A stretch of DNA of 64,000 nt from an uncultured Clostridium sp. (GCA_900552555.1 URZW01000003.1:49051-113050), one strand, 5' to 3'. Positions 9,306-18,592 are shown, counted from the first letter of the stretch. A program made the numbers and translations. Notes: generated from the sequence alone by a model not told the origin.

Positions 9306-10337
9306 ATGAAAGTAACAGATTTTAATTACAACTTACCAGAAGAATTAATAGCACAAGTACCACTAGAAAAAAGAGATGAATCAAGACTAATGGTTCTAAA
9401 TAGAGAAAAACAAACAATAGAACACAAAGTATTTAAAGACATAATAGATTATTTAGAACCAGGTGATTGCTTAGTCAGAAATAATACAAAAGTTATACCA
9501 GCAAGAATTTATGGAAGAAAAGAAACAGGAGCACATGTAGAATTCTTATTATTAAATAACATAGAAGGAGATATTTGGGAAAGTATTGTAAGACCAGGAA
9601 ATAAGCTTCATGTTGGAACCAAAGTAATATTCGGAGATGGACTACTAGAAGCGGAAATATTAGATATAATGCCAGGTGGAACAAGAAAAGTGGAATTCCA
9701 TTATAAAGGAATATTTAATGAAATATTAGACCAAATAGGACTAATGCCATTACCACCATATATCCACGAAGAACTAAAAGACAATGACAGATATCAAACA
9801 GTATATGCAAAATATGAAGGCTCAGCAGCAGCACCAACAGCAGGATTGCACTTTACACCAGAATTATTAAAGAAGATAGAAGAAAAAGGTGTTAAAATCG
9901 CAAATGTAACATTACATGTTGGAATTGGAACATTTAGACCAGTAAAAGAAGACGAAGTAGAAAAACACGAAATGCATTCCGAACATTTTTATATTAAGCA
10001 AGAAGATTGTGATAAAATAAATGAAACAAAAAAAGCTGGAAAAAGAGTAATATCAGTAGGAACAACATCATGCAGAGTGTTGGAAACAATTGCAGATGAA
10101 AATACTGGAATGGTACAACCAACAGAGGGAGATACTCAAATATTTATTTATCCAGGATATAAATTTAAATGTATAGATGGATTAATAACAAACTTCCATT
10201 TACCACAATCAACATTATTAATGCTAGTATCAGCATTAGCTGGAAAAGATTATATAATGAAAGCATACAACGAAGCTGTAGAACAAAGATATCGTTTCTT
10301 TAGTTTTGGAGATGCGATGTTTATCGAAGGGATTTAG
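9306..10337 (+). CDS. queA: S-adenosylmethionine:tRNA ribosyltransferase-isomerase
   Basis: QueA transfers the ribosyl moiety of SAM to 7-aminomethyl-7-deazaguanine in tRNA, making epoxyqueuosine. The product of 343 residues begins MKVTDFNYNLPEELIAQ. It carries NTKVIPARI, GSAAAPTAGLHFT and the C-terminal TNFHLPQSTLLMLVSA block. A GTG nine bases upstream is possible, but the ATG at 9306 fits homologues. The next gene is tgt, the preceding step of the same pathway, in one operon. The stop codon lies inside a long palindrome. Confidence 0.95.
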   Translation: MKVTDFNYNLPEELIAQVPLEKRDESRLMVLNREKQTIEHKVFKDIIDYLEPGDCLVRNNTKVIPARIYGRKETGAHVEFLLLNNIEGDIWESIVRPGNKLHVGTKVIFGDGLLEAEILDIMPGGTRKVEFHYKGIFNEILDQIGLMPLPPYIHEELKDNDRYQTVYAKYEGSAAAPTAGLHFTPELLKKIEEKGVKIANVTLHVGIGTFRPVKEDEVEKHEMHSEHFYIKQEDCDKINETKKAGKRVISVGTTSCRVLETIADENTGMVQPTEGDTQIFIYPGYKFKCIDGLITNFHLPQSTLLMLVSALAGKDYIMKAYNEAVEQRYRFFSFGDAMFIEGI

Positions 10338-10470
10338 GGACGTTCCTTGAATTCCCTCTTTTGAGGGAATTCGGGACACTCCTTAGAATACCCTAAATAT
10401 ATAAAAATATGGATTTAAGGAGTGTCCCAAAATCCCTTTATAAAGGGATTTTAAGGAACGTCCCTAAATC
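10331..10470. repeat. Cruciform palindrome between queA and tgt
   Basis: An 18-bp perfect outer stem (10331-10348 with 10453-10470) encloses a hairpin GAATTCCCTC / GAGGGAATTC, an inner stem GGGACACTCCTTA / TAAGGAGTGTCCC and a second hairpin AAAATCCCTT / AAGGGATTTT. The architecture is the same as the other dispersed palindromes, with different sequence. It may modulate queA-tgt mRNA stability. Confidence 0.85.
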
Positions 10471-10484
10471 CCCAGGAGGGAAAA

Positions 10485-11612
10485 ATGAAACATGCAGTAA
10501 CATATGAATTATTACATGAATGTAAACAAACAGGAGCAAGAAGAGGAGTAATACATACACCACATGGAGACATACAAACACCAATATTTATGCCAGTAGG
10601 AACACAAGCAACAGTAAAATCAATGACACCAGAAGAACTTAAAGAAGAAGTAAAAGCACAAATAATATTATCAAATACATATCATTTATATTTAAGACCT
10701 GGACAAGATATAGTAAAAGAAGCAGGAGGACTTCACAAATTTATGAATTGGGATAGACCAATTTTAACAGACAGTGGAGGATTCCAAGTATTTAGTTTAG
10801 GGGATTTAAGAACAATATCTGAAGAAGGAGTTGAATTTAAATCACATTTAGATGGAAGTAGACATGTATTTACACCTGAATCTGTAATGAAAACAGAAGA
10901 AGATTTAGGAGCAGATATAATAATGGCATTTGATGAATGTTGTCCATATCCATCAACATATGAATACACAAAAAATTCAATGGAAAGGACAACAAGATGG
11001 GCTCAAAGATGTAAAGATGCACATGTAACAACAGATAAACAAGCATTATTTGGAATAATACAAGGTGGTTTTTATAAAGATTTAAGAAATAAAAGTTTAG
11101 AAGATTTAATAACACTAGATTTACCAGGATACGCAATTGGAGGAATAAGTGTAGGGGAGCCTAAAGAAGAGTTCTTAGATATACTTTATTATACAGCACC
11201 TAAAATGCCAAAAGATAAACCAAGATATTTAATGGGAGTAGGAACACCAGATTATCTAATAGAAGCAGCAATATCAGGTATAGATATGTGTGACTGTGTA
11301 TTACCAACAAGAATTGCAAGAAATGGAACGGCATTAACATCACATGGAAAAGTTGTTGTAAGAAATGCAACATATGAAAGAGATTGGGGACCATTAGATC
11401 CAGAATGTGATTGCTATACATGTAGAAATTACACAAGAGCCTATATAAGACATTTAGTAAAAGCAAATGAAATATTAGGGGTACGTTTATTATCAATTCA
11501 TAACTTAAGGTTCTTGACTAATTTGATGGAAAGAGTTAGAATAGAAATAGAGCATGATAATTTATTAACATTCAAGAACGAATTTTATAAAAAATATGGG
11601 TATATAGATTAG
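10485..11612 (+). CDS. tgt: Queuine/preQ1 tRNA-guanine transglycosylase
   Basis: Tgt exchanges guanine-34 of GUN-anticodon tRNAs for preQ1. The 375-residue product has LSNTYHLYLRPG, DSGGFQVFSLG (catalytic Asp region), GGISVGEPKEE and the zinc site CDCYTCRNYTRAYIRHL (CxCx2C plus His). AGGAGGG precedes the ATG. It follows queA in the same direction with only the palindrome between them. Confidence 0.96.
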   Translation: MKHAVTYELLHECKQTGARRGVIHTPHGDIQTPIFMPVGTQATVKSMTPEELKEEVKAQIILSNTYHLYLRPGQDIVKEAGGLHKFMNWDRPILTDSGGFQVFSLGDLRTISEEGVEFKSHLDGSRHVFTPESVMKTEEDLGADIIMAFDECCPYPSTYEYTKNSMERTTRWAQRCKDAHVTTDKQALFGIIQGGFYKDLRNKSLEDLITLDLPGYAIGGISVGEPKEEFLDILYYTAPKMPKDKPRYLMGVGTPDYLIEAAISGIDMCDCVLPTRIARNGTALTSHGKVVVRNATYERDWGPLDPECDCYTCRNYTRAYIRHLVKANEILGVRLLSIHNLRFLTNLMERVRIEIEHDNLLTFKNEFYKKYGYID

Positions 11613-11704
11613 CCAAATCGCTAATTTAATTTGTACAAATTATAAATATTAGATGTAATAATCGGTATAATTTGTAAACTTATAAGTAAGGAAGGGGAAT
11701 ACAA

Positions 11705-13159
11705 ATGAATTTAATTGATGAAGAGTTACAACCAAAGAAAAAAGATAATTCTAAAAAAATGGCAAAGATAATATTAATAATAATATCACTATTAGTAGTT
11801 GCGATTATAGGAACTGTTATAGCAATAGCATATATACAAGAAAAAACATTTAAATTATATGTAAATGGAAGTCTAAATGAAAAAGTAAAACAAATGATGG
11901 TATTAGATGATGATGGAACAATATATTTTCCAATAAAAGATATAGCAGCATATTTAGGTTATGAAAGCTATAATGGAGAATATACAGATAAATCAGAAGA
12001 CCAAAGTAAATGCTATGTGCAAGATGATGATGAAGTAGCAAACTTTGCTTTGAATTCAAATAAAATTTATAAATTAACATTAGAAAATAGTGATGGAAAT
12101 TACGATTACTACTATGCTAAAAAACCAGTAAAAGCTATGAATGGAAAATTATATGCAACTTCAGATGCGATAGAAAATGCATTTAATATATCATTTTCAT
12201 ATAATGCTGATAATCAAAGAGCATATATATATACAATGCCATATTTAATTCAATCATATTCATCAAGAGTATTGGATTATGGATATGAAACAATAAGTGA
12301 TAATTATACAAATGAAAAAGCGGTTCTTAATGATATGTTGGTTGTAACAAAAAATCAAGGAAAAGTTTATGCTGTAATAGATGTAAAAGGTAATACTATA
12401 ATAGAAGCTAAATATGACAATATAGAATATTTACCAAATTCGGGAGATTTTTTAGTACAAAGTAATAATAAAGTTGGAATTATATCAGCTAAAAAAGAAA
12501 CAAAAATTCAATTGTTATATGACAGTCTAGAATTAATAGATAGTGACACAGGTTTATATTTGGCAAAAAAAGATAATAAATACGGAGTTATAGATTCAAA
12601 AGGAAATATCAAGATTTATATAGAATATGACCAAATAGGAATAGATAATACAAAATTTGAACAAAACAACATAAAAAACAGATATTTATTAGATAATGGA
12701 ATGATTCCGGTACAAAAGGATAAATTATGGGGAGCTTTTGATAAGAACGGAAAGCAAGTCTTGGATTTTGAATTTGATAGTTTTGGATATATTGCAACAA
12801 GTAATAAAGATGCAATTAATTTACTGTTAATACCAGATTATAATATTTTAGTAGCATGTCAAAATAAAAAATATGCATTAATAAATTCAGCAGGTGAAAT
12901 GATAATAAGACCAGTTCTTGATGATGCATATATGACAATAAATTCTGGAAAGAAATATTATTATATGAATGCAAATGATAGAAAAATTAATATAACAGAA
13001 TTTTTAGATGAACAAGGACCAAGTAATAATAGTAATAATTCAACAACTGAAAATAAGACAGATGAAAATTCTACAAGTGAAACAACAGATCAAACTCAGA
13101 CAGGAGAAACTTCATCAACAGATGATGGATTTGTTACTGTAACTAATACAGAAGAATAA
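11705..13159 (+). CDS. Membrane-anchored WG-repeat protein
   Basis: This 484-residue protein has a cytoplasmic N-terminus (about 20 residues), one transmembrane helix (about 22-45) and an extracellular part. Residues about 50-180 resemble copper-amine-oxidase-N/stalk domains (GTIYFPIKDIAAYLGY). WG-type repeats follow (YAVIDVKGNTIIEAKYD, YGVIDSKGNIKIYIEYD, WGAFDKNGKQVLDFEFD), then a Ser/Thr/Asn-rich tail. Such proteins are common at clostridial cell surfaces. The function is unknown, and ligand or wall binding is inference. GGAAGGGG precedes the ATG. Confidence 0.8.
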   Translation: MNLIDEELQPKKKDNSKKMAKIILIIISLLVVAIIGTVIAIAYIQEKTFKLYVNGSLNEKVKQMMVLDDDGTIYFPIKDIAAYLGYESYNGEYTDKSEDQSKCYVQDDDEVANFALNSNKIYKLTLENSDGNYDYYYAKKPVKAMNGKLYATSDAIENAFNISFSYNADNQRAYIYTMPYLIQSYSSRVLDYGYETISDNYTNEKAVLNDMLVVTKNQGKVYAVIDVKGNTIIEAKYDNIEYLPNSGDFLVQSNNKVGIISAKKETKIQLLYDSLELIDSDTGLYLAKKDNKYGVIDSKGNIKIYIEYDQIGIDNTKFEQNNIKNRYLLDNGMIPVQKDKLWGAFDKNGKQVLDFEFDSFGYIATSNKDAINLLLIPDYNILVACQNKKYALINSAGEMIIRPVLDDAYMTINSGKKYYYMNANDRKINITEFLDEQGPSNNSNNSTTENKTDENSTSETTDQTQTGETSSTDDGFVTVTNTEE

Positions 13160-13163
13160 AAAT

Positions 13164-13208
13164 AATATCCTAATAGGTGCTTATTATGCTCTTATTAGGA
13201 TATTTTTT
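13164..13208 (+). terminator. Terminator after the WG-repeat gene
   Basis: ATATCCTAATA pairs with TATTAGGATAT with a loop of about 18 nt, followed by TTTTTT. Confidence 0.75.
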
Positions 13209-13283
13209 AACTTAATAAAGAATATTTTTATACTATTTGAATATACATATATATAGTAAACCAAAGAAACAAGGAGAATATGT

Positions 13284-14504
13284 ATGTTTAATGTAACAGT
13301 ATTAAAAATGAGAGATATAGTAAAATATCTTGTAGGAATTATGATAATAATAGGAGTTATTGCATATACTACAAGATTTTTTGCGTATAAGCCAGGAAAT
13401 AAAGAGAATGTATTAGAAAAAACTAATAATACCAGTGTAGGAAAATTGCAAACAATGAAAATGGGGAGCTTAACAAGTTGCTTTGAAAAAACATTACCAG
13501 TTGTTGCAGATAATAACGAAAAAAATAATAAAGAAAATATAAGTAAATCCAATAATAATTATTTAGAGGGATTTTTAAAAACAGAAATAAGTGCTATAAA
13601 AGGTATTGAAGAAACGGAAAAAAATAATGATACAAAACAAGAAGCGGAGCAGGCAACATCTAATCAAGATGGCAAGGAAGTAAATAATGGAAATAAAGAT
13701 GGAAGTGAACAGACAAATTCTGAGCAAATTATATTAGCAAGTCAGGATGCTGTAAAAACAGAAGTTGTTACACAAAATCCAATATCTGAAAATGCTAATG
13801 TACAATATGGAAGTGTAAAAATAAAAAATCAAACAACATATAATTTAACAGAAGATATATTAAATCCAGATATAAAAATAGATAATAAAAATGTTGTGAT
13901 ATTCCATACACATAGTTGTGAAAGTTACACACCAAGTGAAAAATATCAATATACGCAAACAGGAAATTATAGAACAACAGATAAAAATTATTCTGTAATT
14001 AGAGTTGGAACAGAACTAGAAAATTATTTAAAACAGTATAATATAAATGTAATACATGACACTTCATATCATGATTATCCATCATATACTGGTTCATATA
14101 CTCGTTCTTTACAAACAGTGGAAAATATTTTAAAAACAAATCAATCTGATATTATAATAGATTTACATAGAGATGCTGTAGGTTCTAGACCAGATTATGC
14201 TCCAACTGTTAAGATTGGAGATGATTATGCTGCTCAAATTATGTTTGTTATTGGTACTAATGAGGGTGGTTTGTGGCATCCAAATTGGCAACAGAATTTG
14301 AAGTTTGCTATTAAAGTTCAACAAAAAGCAGAGGAGATGTATCCAGGGTTATTTAAGCCTATTATGCTTACAAAATCTAGATATAATCAACACACAGGAA
14401 AGTATGCTAATATTATGGAAATTGGTTCGACTGGGAATACTCTCGATCAGTGCTTGACTAGTATGAAGTATTTGTCTGCTGTTATGAATGAGGTTTTGAA
14501 ATAA
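13284..14504 (+). CDS. spoIIP: Stage II sporulation protein P
   Basis: SpoIIP works with SpoIID and SpoIIM to degrade septal and forespore-adjacent peptidoglycan during engulfment, as an amidase/endopeptidase. The 406-residue product has one N-terminal transmembrane helix (about 12-35), a low-complexity linker and the catalytic domain from about residue 200. Visible motifs are VVIFHTHSCESY (metal-binding His), IIIDLHRDAVG, FVIGTNEGG and a late Glu in NIMEIGSTGNTLDQ. AAGGAG precedes the ATG. A clear terminator follows. It supports a spore-forming host. Confidence 0.93.
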   Translation: MFNVTVLKMRDIVKYLVGIMIIIGVIAYTTRFFAYKPGNKENVLEKTNNTSVGKLQTMKMGSLTSCFEKTLPVVADNNEKNNKENISKSNNNYLEGFLKTEISAIKGIEETEKNNDTKQEAEQATSNQDGKEVNNGNKDGSEQTNSEQIILASQDAVKTEVVTQNPISENANVQYGSVKIKNQTTYNLTEDILNPDIKIDNKNVVIFHTHSCESYTPSEKYQYTQTGNYRTTDKNYSVIRVGTELENYLKQYNINVIHDTSYHDYPSYTGSYTRSLQTVENILKTNQSDIIIDLHRDAVGSRPDYAPTVKIGDDYAAQIMFVIGTNEGGLWHPNWQQNLKFAIKVQQKAEEMYPGLFKPIMLTKSRYNQHTGKYANIMEIGSTGNTLDQCLTSMKYLSAVMNEVLK

Positions 14505-14532
14505 AACTGAGTGAGAGAGGCTCAGTTTTTTT
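14503..14532 (+). terminator. Terminator after spoIIP
   Basis: AAACTGAG / CTCAGTTT with a 9-nt loop, followed by a T run. Confidence 0.85.
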
Positions 14533-14557
14533 ATGTTATATATTTTTTTTAAAAGTG

Positions 14558-14586
14558 TTGACAAAAAATTTTCTTAAGAATATAAT
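14558..14586 (+). promoter_or_regulatory. Consensus sigma-A promoter of the cadC-cadA operon
   Basis: TTGACA, exactly 17 bp, TATAAT: a perfect consensus promoter. The palindromic operator begins 9 bp after the -10 box and so covers the start point. Confidence 0.9.
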
Positions 14587-14594
14587 AGAATTAC

Positions 14595-14614
14595 ATATGA
14601 ATAGTTATTCATAT
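14595..14614 (+). promoter_or_regulatory. ArsR/SmtB-type operator
   Basis: ATATGAATAGTTATTCATAT is a perfect 9-2-9 palindrome over the predicted start point. ArsR/SmtB repressors typically bind such sites, and autoregulation by the next gene is inferred. Confidence 0.8.
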
Positions 14615-14638
14615 AATCAAATGAAAAGAGGGTAGAAT

Positions 14639-14992
14639 ATGGAAGAAAATTTTGCAGAATGCAACATATTGCACGAAGAAACAGTAAAAAAAGTAAAACA
14701 AAAAATGCCAGAAGATGGCTTTATATACGACTTAGCGGAGTTATTTAAAGTATTTGCAGATTCAACAAGAATGAAAATAATATATGCTTTATTAGAAGAA
14801 GAACTATGTGTGTGTGACATAGCAAATATAGTCGGAACAACGCAATCAGCAATATCACACCAACTAAGATTACTAAAACAGTCAAAATTAGTCAAATTCA
14901 GAAGAGAAGGAAAAACAATATTTTACAGTTTAGATGATGAACACATCGAACAAATCGTAAAGAAAGGAAGTGAACATATTGAAGAGTTATAA
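14639..14992 (+). CDS. cadC: ArsR/SmtB-family metal-sensing repressor (CadC-like)
   Basis: This 117-residue winged-helix repressor has ELCVCD (ELCVC metal-site motif, residues about 58-63), the recognition helix TQSAISHQLRLLKQSKLV and an N-terminal Cys in AECNI. Together these match the Cys-coordinated cadmium/lead/zinc sensors of the CadC type. Metal binding is expected to release it from the operator at 14595. It overlaps the start of the metal ATPase, so repressor and pump are co-transcribed. The exact metal cannot be read from sequence. Confidence 0.85.
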   Translation: MEENFAECNILHEETVKKVKQKMPEDGFIYDLAELFKVFADSTRMKIIYALLEEELCVCDIANIVGTTQSAISHQLRLLKQSKLVKFRREGKTIFYSLDDEHIEQIVKKGSEHIEEL

Positions 14993-17099
14993 ATATACAT
15001 TAGAGGGGCTAGACTGTGCAGCATGTGCAAAAAAAGTAGAAGACGAAATAGCAAATACAGAAGGATATGAAGATGTAGTTGTTAATTTTTCAACATTAAA
15101 ATTAACATTTAAAACAGATAAACCAAGTCCAAAAAAGGAAATAACAAAATTAGTTCAAAAATTAGAACCAGATGTTGAGGTTTTAGAAGATGGAGAAAAA
15201 ATCCAAGAAAAAGAAGAACACAATGAACTAGATATTGTGAGAATAATAGTAGGACTTATAATATATGCAATAGCTTTAATAGTAAGCAAATCAACACTTA
15301 TAACAAATATATTAACAATAATAGCATTTGTTATATTGTTATACAAAACAGCTAAAAAAGGATTTAAACAATTATTAAAAAACAAAGTATTAGACGAAAA
15401 TATGCTAATTGTAGTATCAGCAATAGGAGCATATTTAGTTGGAAAAAATTCAGAAGGACTAATGGTAATTACACTATATGAAATAGGGAAAATTTTAGAA
15501 TCAAAAGCTGTTAATAAAACAAGAAAATCAATATCAGATTTAATGAATATAAAACCAGAATATGCAAACTTGAAGAAAGGTGAAGAATGGGAGCAAGTAA
15601 CACCAGACAAAGTAAAAATAGGGGATATTATTCTTGTAAAAACAGGAGAAAAAATACCACTAGATGGCATTGTAATAAAAGGAAATTCTCAAATTGACAA
15701 TTCAGCATTAACAGGTGAAAGCAAACTTATAGAAGTATCAGAAAATAGCAAAGTTCTATCAGGAAGCATAAACACAAATGGGTTAATAGAAGTAAAGGTT
15801 GAGCAAACATATGAAAATAGTACAGTAAGTCAAATATTAAACTTAGTTGAAAATGCAACAGACAAAAAAGCAAAAACAGAGACATTTGTATCAAAAGCAG
15901 CAAAAATCTATACACCAGTTGTAATGGGGCTTGCACTATTAGTAGCAATATTTATGCCACTAATTATAGCAGGGGTAACTTACAAAGAAAGTATTTATAA
16001 GGCACTAATATTCTTAGTAATTTCATGCCCATGCTCAATAGCAATATCAGTTCCATTAAGTTATTTTTCAGGAATAGGTAAGGCATCTAAAAAAGGAATA
16101 TTGATTAAAGGTAGTGATTATTTAGATGGCATAAAAGATATCAAAGAAATTATATTTGATAAAACAGGAACAATTACAACAGGAAATTTTGCAGTGTCAG
16201 AAATACAAGCAATTGATGCAAACTACAAAGAACAAGATGTTTTAAAATATTTTGCAATGGGCGAAAAAAATTCAAATCATCCAATAGCAAAATCAATATT
16301 AAAAAAATATTTGAAATTAGTTAGCAAAGATGACAACGAAATTTTAAACGGAAACAAAGATAAGAATGAACAAAAAAATTTAAAAATAGAGAATGTTGAA
16401 AATTTTGAAGAAGTTTCTGGAAAAGGGCTTCAATATCAATATGAAGGAAAAACAATAAAAATTGGAAATGCAGAATTTACAAATGCAGACAAAGAAAATA
16501 TTGTTGGAACAGTTTTATATCTAAATATAGATGGAAACATTGTTGGGAAAATAGTTTTAACAGATGAAATAAAACCAGCAACAAAAGAAACAGTAGAAAA
16601 ACTTCATAAATTAGGAATAAACACAAAAATGTTCACAGGTGACAAAAAAGAAATTGCAGAAAAAATAGCAAAAGAAGTTGGCATAAAAGCGGTAAAATCA
16701 GAAATGTTACCACAAGATAAATACAATGAATTAGATACAATAATCGCAAAAAGAGATGAACACCAAAAAGTTGCATTTGTTGGTGATGGAATAAATGATA
16801 GTCCAGTACTAGCAAGAGCAGATGTAGGAATTTCAATGGGCGGAATTGGCTCAAGTTCAGCAATAGAGGCTTCTGATGTTGTAATTATGACAGACGAACT
16901 TTCTAAAATTGTTGATGCAATTGAAGTTTCTAAAAATACAAATAAAATTATTAAACAAAATTTAATTTTTTCAATAGGTGTCAAAATATTTACTTTGGTT
17001 TTTAGTTTATTAGGAGTTGCCGATATGTGGCAAGCAGTTTTTGCTGATGTTGGTGTTACTTTGATTACAATATTTAATACACTTAGAATTTTAAAATAA
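14979..17099 (+). CDS. cadA: P1B-type heavy-metal-exporting ATPase (CadA/ZntA-like)
   Basis: A membrane pump of about 706 residues that exports Zn/Cd/Pb-type cations. It has an N-terminal heavy-metal-associated domain with GLDCAACAKKVE (CxxC-like DCAAC), several transmembrane helices, the transport motif CPC (in ISCPCSIAIS), phosphorylation site DKTGTITTG, an HP motif (SNHPIAKS) and hinge GDGINDSPVL. TTG at 14979 sits 8 nt after AAAGGAAG. A GTG at 14970 would abut the ribosome site. Both overlap the cadC end, suggesting coupled translation. Confidence 0.92.
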   Translation: MKSYKYTLEGLDCAACAKKVEDEIANTEGYEDVVVNFSTLKLTFKTDKPSPKKEITKLVQKLEPDVEVLEDGEKIQEKEEHNELDIVRIIVGLIIYAIALIVSKSTLITNILTIIAFVILLYKTAKKGFKQLLKNKVLDENMLIVVSAIGAYLVGKNSEGLMVITLYEIGKILESKAVNKTRKSISDLMNIKPEYANLKKGEEWEQVTPDKVKIGDIILVKTGEKIPLDGIVIKGNSQIDNSALTGESKLIEVSENSKVLSGSINTNGLIEVKVEQTYENSTVSQILNLVENATDKKAKTETFVSKAAKIYTPVVMGLALLVAIFMPLIIAGVTYKESIYKALIFLVISCPCSIAISVPLSYFSGIGKASKKGILIKGSDYLDGIKDIKEIIFDKTGTITTGNFAVSEIQAIDANYKEQDVLKYFAMGEKNSNHPIAKSILKKYLKLVSKDDNEILNGNKDKNEQKNLKIENVENFEEVSGKGLQYQYEGKTIKIGNAEFTNADKENIVGTVLYLNIDGNIVGKIVLTDEIKPATKETVEKLHKLGINTKMFTGDKKEIAEKIAKEVGIKAVKSEMLPQDKYNELDTIIAKRDEHQKVAFVGDGINDSPVLARADVGISMGGIGSSSAIEASDVVIMTDELSKIVDAIEVSKNTNKIIKQNLIFSIGVKIFTLVFSLLGVADMWQAVFADVGVTLITIFNTLRILK

Positions 17100-17103
17100 G
17101 ACA

Positions 17104-17127
17104 AAAAAAGCAGGCTATCTGCCTTTT
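17104..17127 (+). terminator. Terminator after cadA
   Basis: A short GCAG / CTGC stem flanked by AAAAA and TTTTT just after the stop. Confidence 0.6.
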
Positions 17128-17141
17128 TATAATGGAAACAT

Positions 17142-17303
17142 GTAACAGTTCAGTAAAGTATAGGAATTAATTATTATAAATGTTGATATATTAATATTTT
17201 TTGTAAAAAACATAGCCGGGGTCTACCTATAGGTCTTTTACTGCAAAATATTAATATATCAACATTTAAAGCAAATTTACAAAATTTCTTACTGAACTGT
17301 AAC
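17142..17303. repeat. 162-bp foldback element with GTAACAGTTCAGTAA ends
   Basis: The left end is GTAACAGTTCAGTAA and the right end TTACTGAACTGTAAC (one mismatch as inverted repeats). Inside, AAATGTTGATATATTAAT (left) is repeated inverted as ATTAATATATCAACATTT (right). The centre has no open frame. A third end of the same family lies at 19061-19074, so this family brackets the island. Confidence 0.8.
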
Positions 17304-17330
17304 CTGTTTTGTTCAATATATTATAAAAGA

Positions 17331-17366
17331 AAAAAGCACAAAAACTATATTCTAAGTTCTTGTGCC
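17331..17366 (-). terminator. Terminator of the first paralogue (minus strand)
   Basis: Read on the minus strand, GCACAAGAACT pairs with AGTTTTTGTGC, then TTTTTT. Its twin is at 17929-17957. Confidence 0.8.
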
Positions 17367-17374
17367 TAAAAAAG

Positions 17375-17854
17375 TTAAAATACCTTATTTAGTTTTTTGC
17401 AAAATTCTACAAAGACTTCAGGTTCTATATCAGGTATAATATAAAATTGTGCCACTACATATGCTGCAATAGGAAAATCGTTAACTCGTTGCTTTAAGTT
17501 ATTTTGTACCATTGTTAAGTCCCCAAATGTTTCCATTAATAATATAATGAATGCAACTTGAGTTGGCTTTAATTTTTCATTTTCTAAGTTGTTATATTTT
17601 TGCATAACTAAACGTTTCAAATTTTCTAAAAGAATTGGCAAGTCTTTCTTAGACTCAATTTCTATGAAAAAAGGAGAATATTCATTTATAAATTTTTTGA
17701 ATTTTTTCTTGGTATTATAATACCTTTCGATGTCGCTATTATGCATTAAAGATACTACTTGAGAATCTATGCATATATGTGAATATTCTTCATCTTTTAA
17801 AGCTTGCCGAAATGCTCTCTCTGCTAATTTTTTATATTTTACTTTTTTATCCAT
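17375..17854 (-). CDS. Unknown island protein, paralogue A of a tandem pair
   Basis: This 159-residue soluble protein begins MDKKVKYKKLAERAFRQAL. The ATG at 17854 follows AAAGGAGG; the longer open frame upstream is leader. It closely matches the next gene (shared QKYNNLENE-LKPTQ, ILLMETF, FCKKLNKVF). The charged helical character suggests a helical bundle. I do not recognise the family. It contains an in-frame CGG (17807-17809) in AFRQAL that must be read as sense, unlike core genes. It has its own promoter, operator and terminator. Confidence 0.75.
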   Translation of the reverse strand: MDKKVKYKKLAERAFRQALKDEEYSHICIDSQVVSLMHNSDIERYYNTKKKFKKFINEYSPFFIEIESKKDLPILLENLKRLVMQKYNNLENEKLKPTQVAFIILLMETFGDLTMVQNNLKQRVNDFPIAAYVVAQFYIIPDIEPEVFVEFCKKLNKVF

Positions 17855-17875
17855 AATGTTTCCTCCTTTAAGTTT

Positions 17876-17914
17876 GTTAACACATATATTAACATAAAAT
17901 GTGATATTTTTCAA
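17876..17914 (-). promoter_or_regulatory. Promoter and palindromic operator of paralogue A
   Basis: On the minus strand: TTGAAA, 17 bp, TAATAT. GTTAATATATGTGTTAAC (17876-17893) is an inverted repeat over the -10 box. The same arrangement precedes paralogue B. Confidence 0.65.
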
Positions 17915-17928
17915 GCTAACAGAAAAAA

Positions 17929-17957
17929 ACACAAAAACTTAATTTAAGTTCTTGTGT
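17929..17957 (-). terminator. Terminator of the second paralogue (minus strand)
   Basis: ACACAAGAACTT / AAGTTTTTGTGT on the minus strand, then a T run. It is nearly the same sequence as 17331-17366, so the duplication unit includes the terminator. Confidence 0.75.
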
Positions 17958-17965
17958 CTAAAAAG

Positions 17966-18430
17966 TTAAAATACTTTATTTAATTCTTTGAAAAACTCAA
18001 AAAAATCTTCTGGAACTATATTTGGCATAATATAAAGTTTAGATACTAAATATGTTGACATTGGCAATTCTGTCAATCTTTCTTTCAGATTATCTTGTAT
18101 CCATGTCATACTAGAAAATGTTTCCATTAATAATATAAGTTGTAATGCTTGAGTTGGTTTTAATTCCTCGTTTTCCAAATTGTTATATTTTTGTATAACT
18201 AATTTTTGTAAAGTGTCAATACAAATTTGCCATCCTTCTTTATCTTCAATATCCATAAAGAATGGGCAAGAACGATTCATAAATGCCTTAAATTCCTCCT
18301 TGTTATTGAAATCAACTTCGTCGAGGTGAACCAAAGGATCAATTTGTAGAGAAATTAAACCTTCTTCTTCTTTTAAAGCTTGCCGAAATGCCTTCTTTGC
18401 TAATTCCTTGTATTTTGCTTTTTTATTCAT
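17966..18430 (-). CDS. Unknown island protein, paralogue B of a tandem pair
   Basis: A 154-residue homologue of the preceding gene (MNKKAKYKELAKKAFRQAL at the N-terminus, FFEFFKELNKVF at the C-terminus). Identity is strongest in the first 20 residues, the centre and the end, and differs between. AAAGGAGG precedes the ATG at 18430. The unit of about 576 bp (promoter, gene, terminator) was duplicated. It also has one in-frame sense CGG (18383-18385). Function unknown. Confidence 0.75.
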   Translation of the reverse strand: MNKKAKYKELAKKAFRQALKEEEGLISLQIDPLVHLDEVDFNNKEEFKAFMNRSCPFFMDIEDKEGWQICIDTLQKLVIQKYNNLENEELKPTQALQLILLMETFSSMTWIQDNLKERLTELPMSTYLVSKLYIMPNIVPEDFFEFFKELNKVF

Positions 18431-18451
18431 AATGTTTCCTCCTTTAAGTTT

Positions 18452-18490
18452 GTTAACATATACATTAACATAAAATTCAACACTTGTCAA
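18452..18490 (-). promoter_or_regulatory. Promoter and palindromic operator of paralogue B
   Basis: On the minus strand: TTGACA, 17 bp, TAATGT. GTTAATGTATATGTTAAC (18452-18469) covers the -10 region as at 17876. A common repressor is inferred. Confidence 0.65.
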
Positions 18491-18502
18491 GTTAAGCAAA
18501 TA

Positions 18503-18546
18503 AAAGTCTGCTAACCATTTAATTTCAATGATTAACAGACTTTTTT
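18503..18546. terminator. Hairpin with T run upstream of paralogue B
   Basis: AAAGTCTG / CAGACTTT plus an inner TAA / TTA pairing, followed by TTTTTT on the plus strand. No intact plus-strand gene precedes it, so it may be left from a lost gene or may insulate the island. Confidence 0.5.
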
Positions 18547-18592
18547 AAAAATTTTCATGATTTAGTCCTGTGCATAAGTTAGTTAAGAAGTA

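Noticed and set aside
15155..15670. Long open frame of 171 codons on the minus strand inside the metal ATPase gene
   Set aside because: It mirrors the codon pattern of cadA, has no ribosome site and no plausible protein features. The sense-strand gene is certain.
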